Assembly: GCA_035926095.1 (NCBI GenBank)
Contig: JAVRQT010000016.1
Location: forward strand, 744,001 to 808,000
DNA length: 64,000 nucleotides
Reading direction: 5' to 3'
Origin: Elasticomyces elasticus
Taxonomy: Eukaryota; Ascomycota; Dothideomycetes; Mycosphaerellales; Teratosphaeriaceae
This document shows, piece by piece, positions 11,032 to 19,782 of the stretch; the stretch's first letter is position 1, and each line of letters starts with the position of its first letter. A program made the translations under genes and the position numbers. The notes under the pieces are model-generated. The model saw only the letters and a list, made by a program, of their open reading frames with translations. It had not been told where the DNA came from and searched no databases.

Positions 11032-12255
11032 TCATCTCAACTTCTGAGAGACATACCCTCTACGCCATGAGCTCGCCATCGTTTCCCACACGCGCTCCGC
11101 CTTCGTAAGCCCGGCTTTCTCTTCCTGACGACTACTTTCGTCGTCCACCTTCCATACCAGTGCTTGTTCAGATGTCCTCTCCCACCGGCCCCGGGTGTCG
11201 ACACTTTGCACCACCTCAGCGTGCCTGCAGACACTCATCCGCATCTGCATGAGGTAGGACAAATACAGCGGCATAGCTTCATGGCGCACGAGAGAGCAAG
11301 ATCGCATGAAGCCCGGCCATGCATCGCCGTCATGAGGTACCGCAGTGATTTGTCGGGGTGTCTTTGCTTTGAAGCCTTGAACTGGCTTCTTAGGAGCATC
11401 TTCGTCCTCGCAGGCATTGATGCGGCCAGAGCCCATCGAAGCGAAGAGGTAACCATAGATTCGCAGACGCAGCTCGGGCGGAAGATCAAGCAACGAGGTC
11501 CCCGAAATGCCCTGTGGTCCAGCCACGCCGCAAGATCGGGCCGGGCCCTCAACTTCATCTTCCATCCACTCGTCATGCTCCTCAATATCGTCCAGCACTT
11601 CCTGCAGCCTGCGCCCGGACAATTCACGCGCCCCGCAATAGTATGTCGACTCTGCCGACCCCCTGTTCAAGACCACACGAACACGAATATCAGTACCCAC
11701 GCCCAGAAAATACTCGCGCGTCAAAAGCACCTGCGCAATGAGCTCCGCCTCGTAGCTGATCTCTGGCCTCGCGGTCGTGTACGCCAACCACATGGCGCGA
11801 TCAAGTCTGTGCTGTATTTGCAGATCATTGGACAGCTTCTGCTTGTTGGCCTCCCGTGCACGCTCGAGCACACCTCGACATTGCGCCAGAAACTTGAGAG
11901 CCTGTTCGCGCTCCTCGCCTTCCAGACTCGTGACAGACTTATCGACGAGTTGGACTGCTTCCTCGGCGCACTCAAGATAGCCCTCTCTACGACTATCGCC
12001 CAAGATCATGAGTGCGCGTGCCCGGACGGCAAGGGGCGCATCATCTTATTCCAGCAGTATCTAACACAGCAGTTAGCAGGCGGCTTCCACAACACTGAGA
12101 ATAGGATCCGTGCATACCTTGGCAATTCGTCCCGCTTCAGTGCTGTTAACGAGGTTACCTTTTATGTGCGTAATACACATAGCACGGTCGAGAATCTCAA
12201 AGTTGCGCATCGCGGCGAGTTGGTTCCACGTAGCGTCGTCGGCATGATCCGCCAT
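11032..12255 (-). CDS. F-box-like protein with an in-frame stop after exon 1
   Basis: An F-box-type motif near the middle (DLPPELRLRIYGYLF) suggests a substrate receptor of SCF ubiquitin ligases; the N-terminal half is helical and TPR-like. Best model: complement(12118-12255, 11032-12060) with a 57-nt intron that has ideal signals (GTATGC, GCTAAC, TTAG). This places TAA at 12046-12048 as codon 51 of 389, between 'AGRIAKILLE' and 'DDAPLAVRARALMILGD', where the protein pattern clearly continues. A frame-preserving alternative uses a donor at 12158 and an acceptor ending at 12045 (114-nt intron, 369 residues) and would skip the stop. Translation from the internal ATG at 12009 would give 325 residues. 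The gene is therefore a recent nonsense allele, alternatively spliced, or affected by a sequence error. Confidence 0.65.
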
Positions 12256-12646
12256 ACTGGGCGTTCCGAAAAGTCGTGCTTTGAGTCAAGATGCGGAGAA
12301 GGTGTAATCGAAAAGAATCTTCGAAGGTGGAAGAGATCAAGTTCACAAGACTCTGGTGGAGTTGCTCTAGTCGGTGTTGTAACCAGGCATCGAGTGTTTG
12401 AGCCCAAGTGAAGTTTGAGGGTCATTCACAGAATTTTTGCGCTAGCATCCATATTGTCCTTATCATTCACACATGGCTCGTGTGCTCCGTAGGCGAACAT
12501 ATTCCACGTCTGCGTACGTCAGACTGCTGTGCTGGGTACTGTTGGCGACGGAAAGTGACGGTAGTCCACGTACTGTGCAGATGTAGCAAAGTCGGTCTCA
12601 AAAGCTGTTGATGTAGTTGAAGAACGCAGGAGGAAACTTGAGGTGC
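12256..12646. other. Intergenic
   Basis: 391 bp between two minus-strand genes. It should carry the promoter of the F-box-like gene and the 3' end of the DUF2855 gene. Nothing else is recognised. Confidence 0.4.
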
Positions 12647-13894
12647 CTAAATTACATAGACAAGACCTTCGCTTGGGGGCGCTTTGTTCGTAGCGAGCAT
12701 TTCCCAGCCGTCCCTAACATCTTCCATGCCTTCACCCCATTTGAGCTTAAACCCAGGAATGCCCTGTTGCTTGAAAGCCTTCCATGCGACCTCTAATCCA
12801 TCAAAGTACTTCTGCTCTCCGTCCTTTGCTATTGCCGCTTCGCGTAGGTCCGAGGCACTGGCGCGCTTCACGTGCTCGGGGCTCGGTTGCTGAAAGGCGG
12901 ACAGGATGGCCTCCGCCGGCACCTCTGAGGTATCGCCGCCGCCAATGGGGATATGCAAGAAATTCTTACTCAAGCCCGCGAGCGCCGCGGACCAGCGGCG
13001 GCCGACGTCCCCACGGCCACCACAGTCGAAGAGGACTACCTTGTCCCCTGCTCCGACCTTAAACTGGGATAGGATCTGATCTGGAGCCTCAGACGTCAGC
13101 ACTACACCATCGAACATTGGGAGGCTCTTGACGAAATCCACCGAGTACTCGCTCGTAGCGGCAATGACTTGCTTAGCCTTGTGCCCGCGGTTCTTCAGCA
13201 GATGAGCCAAGGATATTCCCACTTTGGCGCCAGGCGCGAGGATGATGATGGTAGCGCCACTCAGGTCAGCGTTCTGGGCTGTCCAAGCGTCCTTATTGAA
13301 GATGGCCGGCACTGCCTCCTGAGGATTGGCGGGGAAGGCATAGTCCGCTATAAGGTACGCGGTCTCGAACATAACCCGGACTAGCACGTCGTAGCCGACA
13401 GAATCGGTCTTGGCTTCGATATCATGGCGCAGAGACGGCGGAAAGACAATGTATCGGTTGTAGATAGACATCGTCTTGGACCTAGATGGTGAGGTAATGA
13501 CCACCTGGCCCTGGGCATCGGCGTCTCTGACCTCTAGGTCTTGGGCGAGCGTGCCGATCGGGAGGTAGCCCCAGAGGTAGCTGCCGGCAGGGACCGATGG
13601 GAGTGTCGATTCTAGGATCTCAACGAAGCCCCAGGCGTTAATGCGACCGTATTTGACGGCGTCGTTGAAGGGGGCCGGGGTAGAAAGCGGAAGCGGGTGA
13701 ACGTCCCACCAGCCGATCAAAGTACCGAGTTTAGCGTAGGTAAAGTTGTTGATCGAGAGACTCAGGACCTTGGTTCGCATGCGGATGGACGATGGCCCAA
13801 GGGGTGAGTACGGCGCCTCGTCCGGCAGAGTGACTAGCTCTTGGGTTTGATAGTGCTTCTTGTCCAGCACCTGGATAACGGGAATCTCAGCCAT
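12647..13894 (-). CDS. DUF2855 family protein
   Basis: A 415-residue intronless protein of the fungal DUF2855 family, a distant relative of zinc-free medium-chain reductases. The central segment 'GATIIILAPGAKVGISLAHL' looks like a dinucleotide-binding Rossmann strand-turn-helix, and 'VVLFDCGGRG' could be a second strand of that fold. No substrate is known for the family. The ATG at 13894 ('MAEIPVIQVLD') is preferred because the 38 residues encoded upstream look like untranslated leader. No signal peptide or membrane segment is evident, so it is probably cytosolic. It is preceded by about 480 bp that separates it from the Zn2Cys6 regulator on the same strand. Confidence 0.9.
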   Translation of the reverse strand: MAEIPVIQVLDKKHYQTQELVTLPDEAPYSPLGPSSIRMRTKVLSLSINNFTYAKLGTLIGWWDVHPLPLSTPAPFNDAVKYGRINAWGFVEILESTLPSVPAGSYLWGYLPIGTLAQDLEVRDADAQGQVVITSPSRSKTMSIYNRYIVFPPSLRHDIEAKTDSVGYDVLVRVMFETAYLIADYAFPANPQEAVPAIFNKDAWTAQNADLSGATIIILAPGAKVGISLAHLLKNRGHKAKQVIAATSEYSVDFVKSLPMFDGVVLTSEAPDQILSQFKVGAGDKVVLFDCGGRGDVGRRWSAALAGLSKNFLHIPIGGGDTSEVPAEAILSAFQQPSPEHVKRASASDLREAAIAKDGEQKYFDGLEVAWKAFKQQGIPGFKLKWGEGMEDVRDGWEMLATNKAPPSEGLVYVI

Positions 13895-14376
13895 GTTGGG
13901 TTTGAGTAATGGGATTGTTTTCGGTGGTTTTGTGCGTGTGGTAATGTAACTTGCTTGATGGTGATAGCTCTCCCTCAATGTCAGACAAGGCGCTGTACTT
14001 ATAGACAACTAGCAACATAGTAGTCTTCGACTGGAACAGGATGCCTCTTGAGCTTGATTTGTCATTCGCGGTGCGAACTTGAACGAAGGGGGCAGCTGTG
14101 CGAAGTTGAGCGAGGGCCAGGGATAGCATCATTGAATCGTTCATGGGGCAACAAGCAGGGCCGAACCAGATCAGGCGATTGTTCGTATATGGTGGAGGCA
14201 GCCATTTGGCGCTACCGCTGTACATGCCACTTGGCGCTACTGTATAGTTTCCCGAGCCATCCGTCGGCCTCCAAGCCCGTGAGAGGCGCCAGGCGATGCA
14301 ATCTCCAGAGCTCAGCAGCGTAGCACGGCACTGACAACGACCAGCAAGGAGAATAGCGATACTTGGTTTGACTTCA
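13895..14376. promoter_or_regulatory. Upstream region of the DUF2855 gene
   Basis: 482 bp between the stop of the Zn2Cys6 gene and the DUF2855 start, both on the minus strand. No further gene seen. A promoter is assumed. Confidence 0.4.
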
Positions 14377-15669
14377 TTAAACTGTGTCTCGGATGGCTTT
14401 CAATGCGTTCGAGGACCAGTTTTGAAAATACCATAGATGTCCCAGACTCCTGGCCAACTTCGCAAATCCTGCCAGGACTTGTAGAGCCAGTGGATGTTTG
14501 TTATGTAGATTGGTTACGTATTGTTCCGGCACAGTAACGAGCCACTTTGCGAACAAACCTGGGTCGACATCATTGCGATTTATCCCACCGTTCGCTGTAG
14601 TTGTCTTCGGCTTTCTGTGTGCCAGCGTTCTTTCAAGGACTTCCAGTTGGGATAGAGCTTCAAGAGATCCACTGCTCTCACAGCTGTCTTCCTCTGCAGA
14701 AAGCATCCTCATCAGAATTACCGAGACATAGGGGTTGCGGAGCGCACTCACCTTGGATAATGCGGTCTCTAAGGGCAGCAAACTCGGATATCACCTCTCG
14801 CGGCAGTGACGGAGGCGCCTCCTCGAGAAATCTTGGGTCAACGCCGTAGGGAAATTTAATCGAATCGCCGTCGCCCGAGCCCCCAACCTGCAGTGTGATG
14901 TTCTGAAACCCTCTCACTATGACGATGAGTCGCAGAATTATCTCCAAGGACACTGCTGGTGTAGAGCCATCACAGTCCTGGGGTGCATTGTCCGAGATGG
15001 AGGCCAGCGAGTCAGCGGCGAGCAGATGCGCCATAGCAAAACAAGGGGCATCGAATTGACCGTTCCGCTTGGCCAGGGTTTCTCGGAATGCGCGGATCCC
15101 ATTAGACATATGTAGATGATACGAAAGACTGTAGTCCCGTTCCCGGCTTTTGTCGAGAGCCACCAGGTGTAAAGCAGCGATAGCAAGTACGCCGTGGGCT
15201 AGAAACGGATAGTGTACAAAGTCCTTGGATACCTGGTTCTGCCACATGCATAACATGTCTTGGCGACATGACAGGGTCTTGGAAGTGTGTGATATGAAGT
15301 GGGCCAGCAAGTGGAGATCTTGTGCCCAGCGGGATGAAGACGAGAATGGGAGTTGGTCCTCAGGGCTATCGAGCACGTCGGCCGGCGTCCTGGAACGAGC
15401 TGAAAGTATCTAGCTCCCTAAGCGCGTGCGGAAATCGTAGCCGCAAAGCATACTACTCACGCTTGACAAAGAGGTACCACTCGTAGTCCCCAGGCTGCAG
15501 GCCTCATTTCTGCGGTCACAATGCTGACATGGCGCTTGCTGGTCGCACTTGGATTGCAACGAGTCAATTCCATCCCCGACAGATAGTATCCTTGTTTTAC
15601 CTTGACTCGTCGCTCTTTACAGCGTATGCAGCCATGGCGGCTCTTGGTATGGCTCCTCTTGGACGACAT
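14377..15669 (-). CDS. Zn2Cys6 transcription factor
   Basis: Fungal zinc-cluster regulator of 376 residues. Model: complement(15601-15669, 15461-15547, 14752-15409, 14377-14693) with introns of 53, 51 and 58 nt in consistent phases. The first intron splits the zinc cluster. Splicing joins 'HGCIRCKERRVK' to 'CDQQAPCQHC', giving the canonical C-x2-C-x6-C-x5-C-x2-C-x6-C pattern with all six cysteines near the N terminus. The rest matches the C-terminal region of fungal-specific factors of the sterol-uptake/Upc2-like type ('FVHYPFLAHGVLAIAALHL'), an activation and ligand-responsive region in known members. Nuclear. Its target is unknown; the neighbouring DUF2855 and lipase genes are only positional candidates. 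It is shorter than many family members but looks complete. Confidence 0.92.
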
Positions 15670-16093
15670 GGCAGGGTGTCAGCACAAAAGTAGGAGGATG
15701 TAATCTCAGGCCTAGCCCGCGTTGAGAGTGAACGAGGTGATGGGAAGCAGATACAAGCGGAGTGATGCAAATCTAGCAAATGTGCATGATTGGAACAGAG
15801 GGAAAGTAAACGAAGTGATACGAAGCCAACTTAATGTTACCAGGTGCAGAGAGCGCTAACGAGCTCACGCCTGAAACCGAAGCGCTCTTCGTTCACTTTA
15901 CTCTGTTGGGCATAGCGGCAGTCGCTGTAACCTTTTAGGATGAAAGTAGTGTTGTTGATTGCCAAGGTATCTCGCTCGAGGAGCAAGACGTTGCAGACGC
16001 CTGCGGGACCTGCCGCAGCGCCACCGCGGCTGCCGGACGACGCGACTAGGGTTACAACATTCTGCTTTACACATACAGCATCAACGACCAACA
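15670..16093. promoter_or_regulatory. Divergent promoter region (Zn2Cys6 factor / lipase)
   Basis: 424 bp between the divergent starts of the zinc-cluster gene and the lipase gene. The lipase frame stays open upstream of its ATG but without a methionine, so the start at 16094 is preferred. Confidence 0.45.
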
Positions 16094-17191
16094 ATGAAAC
16101 TGCCTGTACACCGCACAGCCTTGCGGCGGTGTAACTGTCGTCTGCTGACTGGAAGAACCAAGCATGCTGCACTCTTCCACGCCTCAGCATATCGCCCGGA
16201 GCAGAGCACCAATGATCCACGCCTCAAGGACATCGAAAACCTGATCGAGGATCAATTCGCAGTATTAAGACCAGTCTATAGAGCCCCAAAGAACCCGATC
16301 ATCCTGGCTCATGGCTTGCTCGGTTTTGACGAATGGCATATCGCAGGCCAAAAGCTTCCAGGAATCCACTACTGGCGTGGCATTACGGAGTCTCTGGCAG
16401 AGAAGGGTGTCGAAGTGATCACGGCGACGGTGCCACCAAGTGGCAGCATTGAGGCACGAGCGGCCCAGCTGGCAGACAGTATCGAACGGAAGGCGAAAGG
16501 GAAGGCTGTCAATATCATTGCGTATGTTGTCAGATGAAATAAAGTCAAAGTGCTCTATGCTGATCACGTTTACAGACATAGCATGGTAAGGTCCGATGCA
16601 GACGACAGCCGTAAACAAGCTGACTTTTGTATAGGGGTATGTCTCGCTGCATCTGTGCTCACGGACGATGTCACATTCTGATCCCTATCACCCAGAGGCC
16701 TTGACTCCCGTTACATGATATCCCGACTCCAACCGCCGAACGTGAAGGTCCTGTCGCTTACCACCATCGCCACACCTCATCGTGGTTCGGCCTTCGCCGA
16801 CTACCTCTTCCGCTGGATAGGCACGACTAACCTCCCTCATCTGTACAAAACACTCAATTACTTCGGCCTGGAAACAGGAGCGTTCGAGCAGCTGACCATG
16901 AAATACATGGCCGAGTCGTTCAATCCACGGACACCGGATGTTGAGGGCATTGAGTACTACAGCTATGGCGCGACGCTGAGACCCAGGTTGACGTCCGTCT
17001 TCCGGAAGAGCCATAATGTGGTTCAAGCAGAAGAGGGCCCCAACGACGGCCTGGTGAGCGTCAGAAGTGCAAAATGGGGCACATATAAGGGCACGCTGGA
17101 CGACGTCAGTCATCTGGACCTGATCAACTGGACAAACAAGCTCAGATGGTGGATCTGGGAGTTGACGGGGCATCGCAAGCAGTATATTTGA
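16094..17191 (+). CDS. Tgl2-like mitochondrial lipase with two micro-exons
   Basis: Alpha/beta-hydrolase lipase of 311 residues, related to yeast Tgl2, a mitochondrial triacylglycerol lipase. The first ~30 residues are rich in Arg, Lys and Thr with no acids, like a mitochondrial presequence. Best model: 16094-16521, 16576-16585, 16635-16636, 16696-17191. Introns of 54, 49 and 59 nt each have their own donor, a CTGAC- or CTGAT-like branch site and an acceptor. Exon 2 is 10 nt and exon 3 only 2 nt (GG). Splicing rebuilds the nucleophile elbow 'AHSMGGLDSRYM' with Ser145; Gly147 takes its first two bases from the 2-nt exon. The oxyanion strand 'NPIILAHGLLGFDEW' and the late His region 'LDDVSHLDLINW' are present. 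A single-intron reading from 16586 to 16695 shifts the frame to a stop. Confidence 0.9.
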
Positions 17192-17471
17192 TGCATTTTC
17201 GTTTGCCACCGTGATGTGCTGATTATATTCTAGCTTCAATGCAATTGCATTTTACCTGGACATCGCAGGTGAGTCTTCAGATTGGCATTGACAAAGCAAA
17301 ACTGATTGCGCGCTAGATATGCTTGCCAAGGAGGGTTTGTAGGTAATGGCATTCACCATGAAGCTTTTGTTTGCCATGCGTCAAACATCAGCTATTATAT
17401 CTGGAGACGATTCATACTTTGAGCGTCTATGCAGCAGTCATATTTCCTGCCATCCTTAAACCACTTCTCCC

Positions 17472-18143
17472 ATGGCTAAGCTCAAGAACCCGGCCAAGCG
17501 CTATCATGGACACCGGAAGTTGGTGAAGTACTATAAAGATCGGGCGGTGGACACGCGCGATCGACTTGAGACGACCGTGCGTGAGCGTGATCAGGAGATC
17601 CAGGTGCTGAAAGTGGAGATCAGGGGGCTTGAAGAGGAGATCCTCCTTCTGAACAATTACTCCCATTCGCTCTGCGCGTACCCAGCAACAGGGCAGCATT
17701 GCATCTGTGAGCATACAAAAACCATCGCTGGGCCATCCACTGCACAAGATATAGCGCGTGCCGAAGAGGCTGCCACTGAGTCCGACTGTGCGAGCGTTCT
17801 AGGGACTGGAGAGAAGCAGCGTGGCGAACTTCAGGGCTCGAGCGGAGTCTTCAAGAGCAACGAGAACGCGTCGCTGGTGGATGAACAACGCGTAAGCAGC
17901 ACGGTCGATGACGGAACGCCATCTGCTGTTGGTGAAGATTCAGCAGGTTATTTCGGGCACCGCAATATCGCTGACAGCCGGCAAGCGTATGGAGCTTTTA
18001 GCGGCTATGGCGATAACGATGAAGATATGTCGTCCGAAAGCTGGAGTCATGTTAGCTCGGTGGCCTCGCTCGACTTCGAGGAAGAAGCGGAATTTGTCGA
18101 GCTGCCTTCGGACGAGGAAGTAGACACCGAGCTGGCGGTATAG
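17472..18143 (+). CDS. Acidic coiled-coil protein of unknown function
   Basis: A 223-residue intronless open frame that I cannot assign to a family. Residues ~1-65 are basic then heptad-like ('VRERDQEIQVLKVEIRGLEE'), predicting a coiled coil. A cysteine-containing stretch (CAYPATGQHCICEH) follows, then a long Ser/Glu/Asp-rich disordered region. The end is strongly acidic and includes 'SLDFEEEAEFVELPSDEE', which contains an F-x-x-L core flanked by acids, similar to Atg8-interacting motifs; that reading is speculative. It lies 280 bp after the lipase on the same strand and converges on VMA10. Coding status is supported by frame length and composition only. Confidence 0.6.
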   Translation: MAKLKNPAKRYHGHRKLVKYYKDRAVDTRDRLETTVRERDQEIQVLKVEIRGLEEEILLLNNYSHSLCAYPATGQHCICEHTKTIAGPSTAQDIARAEEAATESDCASVLGTGEKQRGELQGSSGVFKSNENASLVDEQRVSSTVDDGTPSAVGEDSAGYFGHRNIADSRQAYGAFSGYGDNDEDMSSESWSHVSSVASLDFEEEAEFVELPSDEEVDTELAV

Positions 18144-18283
18144 CACGTAAGACAGACATGCTGCTCGCCTGGCTTTGGAGAATGCAAGCTTTTCGCCGAG
18201 AACTCCCGCGCCAAAGCTCTATTGCACACCTATGGTATCAAGCATCGTTCCACCTTGCTTCTCTGTACAACTCAACTCGCGCG

Positions 18284-18772
18284 CTATACTTTCCGATCCG
18301 GTACTTGCGGGTTAACCGTCATGACAGCCTTGATCAAATCCTCCACCACCTGCGGCCCCGTCTTCGTGCCTATTTGCTTGATCTCATCTAATTGCTTCTG
18401 CGTGTCTTTGTCGGCTTGCTCTTCGGCAGCTTTGTTGCCGGATGTGTGCTGTACAGTTGAATGTGAGCCATTACCCAACACCATCCATGGGATTTGTATA
18501 GCGTACCTCCTTCTCGAACGAGTTATACTCCTGATCTTTCTGTTGGCGGTACTCCTCAATCTCCTTCTGCGCCTCACTTCGTGCGTCCTTTACTCGCTTG
18601 GTTCGGTCTGTTGGTGAGTGTCAGCCAGGCCACGTCCTGCGCTTTCCATGTCCCCAATTGTCATGATAGCTTTGGAGCTTAACATACATTCCCTAGCCTT
18701 CTGTACGATCTTCTGCGCCTCCTGCTCCGCATTGAGCAACGTCTGTATGCCGGCGCTGGATTGGGCAGCCAT
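18284..18772 (-). CDS. VMA10: V-type ATPase subunit G
   Basis: Peripheral-stalk subunit of the vacuolar proton pump. With subunit E it forms the stator that links V1 to Vo at the vacuole and endosome membrane. Model: complement(18688-18772, 18507-18607, 18284-18448), introns 80 and 58 nt, 116 residues, the normal fungal length. Family features are the N-terminal 'GIQTLLNAEQEAQKIVQKAR' followed after splicing by 'EYRTKRVKDARSEAQKEIEE', a continuous long helix, and 'QVVEDLIKAVMTVNPQVP' near the C terminus. The conserved helix is rebuilt exactly across the first splice, which supports the model. It is divergent from PET117, with only 161 bp between start codons. Confidence 0.96.
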
Positions 18773-18933
18773 TGTGAAGGAGTTGGGAGTTGTGAGAGGA
18801 GTGTGTCGCCTACCAAGTTGGCCAGAAGCAATGCCTCGATAGACCTGAAGTCGGGCACTCCCGAGCTCCGACATGGACAGCGTCAATCACCAACGACCAA
18901 GTCCTTTTGCATTGCACTACACTGCAACAAGCA
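18773..18933. promoter_or_regulatory. Compact bidirectional promoter VMA10/PET117
   Basis: Only 161 bp separate the divergent start codons of VMA10 and PET117, so both promoters and 5' leaders must share this space. Co-expression of a vacuolar ATPase subunit and a cytochrome oxidase assembly factor is a plausible inference, not shown by the sequence. Confidence 0.6.
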
Positions 18934-19235
18934 ATGTCAGCAGCTGCGAAGACTACGCTCGCAACGACGTTGTTGGGCACAGTCGGAATAGTCATCTTCG
19001 TGCATTACCAACAGAAGGCCGACAAAGCCGTACGTTCTGCTACAAATATATTGGGAGCATTCACTAACGAGTATGGACTCAGGCAATGCATCAAGGTGTG
19101 ATTCGGGACATGGAGCAACAGCGCATAAAACGGGAGCGACAGGCAGACTTTGAGATGCAGCGGCAGTTGGAGGAAGAGTACAAGAAAGTGCAGACCGTCA
19201 GTGACAGCTCTGAGGTGCAGATGAAGGCGAAGTGA
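18934..19235 (+). CDS. PET117: Cytochrome c oxidase assembly protein Pet117
   Basis: Small mitochondrial inner-membrane protein of 82 residues needed to assemble complex IV; in yeast it works with Cox15 in haem A synthesis. Model: 18934-19029 and 19083-19235 with a 53-nt intron (GTACGT, CTAAC-like branch, CAG). One membrane helix lies at about residues 5-24 ('TTLATTLLGTVGIVIFVHY'), followed by the family signature QQKADKAAMHQGVIRDMEQQ, completed across the splice, and a charged helix 'ERQADFEMQRQLEEEYKKVQ'. Length and pattern match the family. Paired head-to-head with VMA10. Confidence 0.94.
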
Positions 19236-19782
19236 AGCGACGGGATAGTAGGAGATATCTTTGACTACAGCTGCCTGAATCTGTCAGAGCTGGAGTTGAG
19301 TCAACCCAAAAGCCATTGGCCCAGGACAACGAAGGTCCTGAGGCCTGCAGACGGCTTTGGGACCTGTTCGCCCCATTAGACGACGATCGCTGTGCCGGCA
19401 CAGTTGTGGCATGGCCCCAAAGCATCAGGCAGCTCTGCAAGCAAGGTGGTAGTCGGTTGAGAGGCATGTGGTGACGAAGATAATAGCGGTGGTACAGCTT
19501 TTATTCCAGCTGAGGATACGGATCTGGCTGGGAAATGGCCGAACGAACCGGAGTCGACTTACGAGGCTGCTGTCAGGTCGAAGCGAGTTTAGCGGTGGGC
19601 GAACGATCAGGAAATACGAGCGGACGTTCGAAAGTCGTGAGTTTTGATGCATTTTATTGTTACACTACTGGGCAAGACAGCGCGCTCAGTGGCCGCTTCT
19701 ACTCATACAAATCATCATCATCATCAACTCAGCTCAAAAGGGCCAAATCGAACATAGCCAAGCTCCGTCCAGCCTAGTCTCC
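19236..19782. other. Intergenic, convergent 3' ends
   Basis: 547 bp between PET117 and the SWR1 stop. It contains a short CAT/TCA microsatellite near 19690-19712. No gene is supported. Confidence 0.5.

Noticed and set aside
10644..11108. 154-codon plus-strand open frame upstream of the endoglucanase
   Set aside because: Low similarity to anything, begins in the promoter of one gene and overlaps the end of another on the opposite strand; no splice or motif support.
11164..12411. 415-codon plus-strand open frame opposite the F-box-like gene
   Set aside because: The minus strand carries the F-box core and an intron-consistent model; the plus frame shows no motif and is a shadow.
13887..14008. 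N-terminal extension of the DUF2855 protein
   Set aside because: The additional 38 residues are not typical of the family and read like leader sequence; the internal ATG at 13894 gives the expected start.
16586..16695. One 110-nt intron instead of two introns around the GG exon in the lipase
   Set aside because: Joining ATG to AGGCCTTGA creates an immediate stop and destroys the nucleophile motif.
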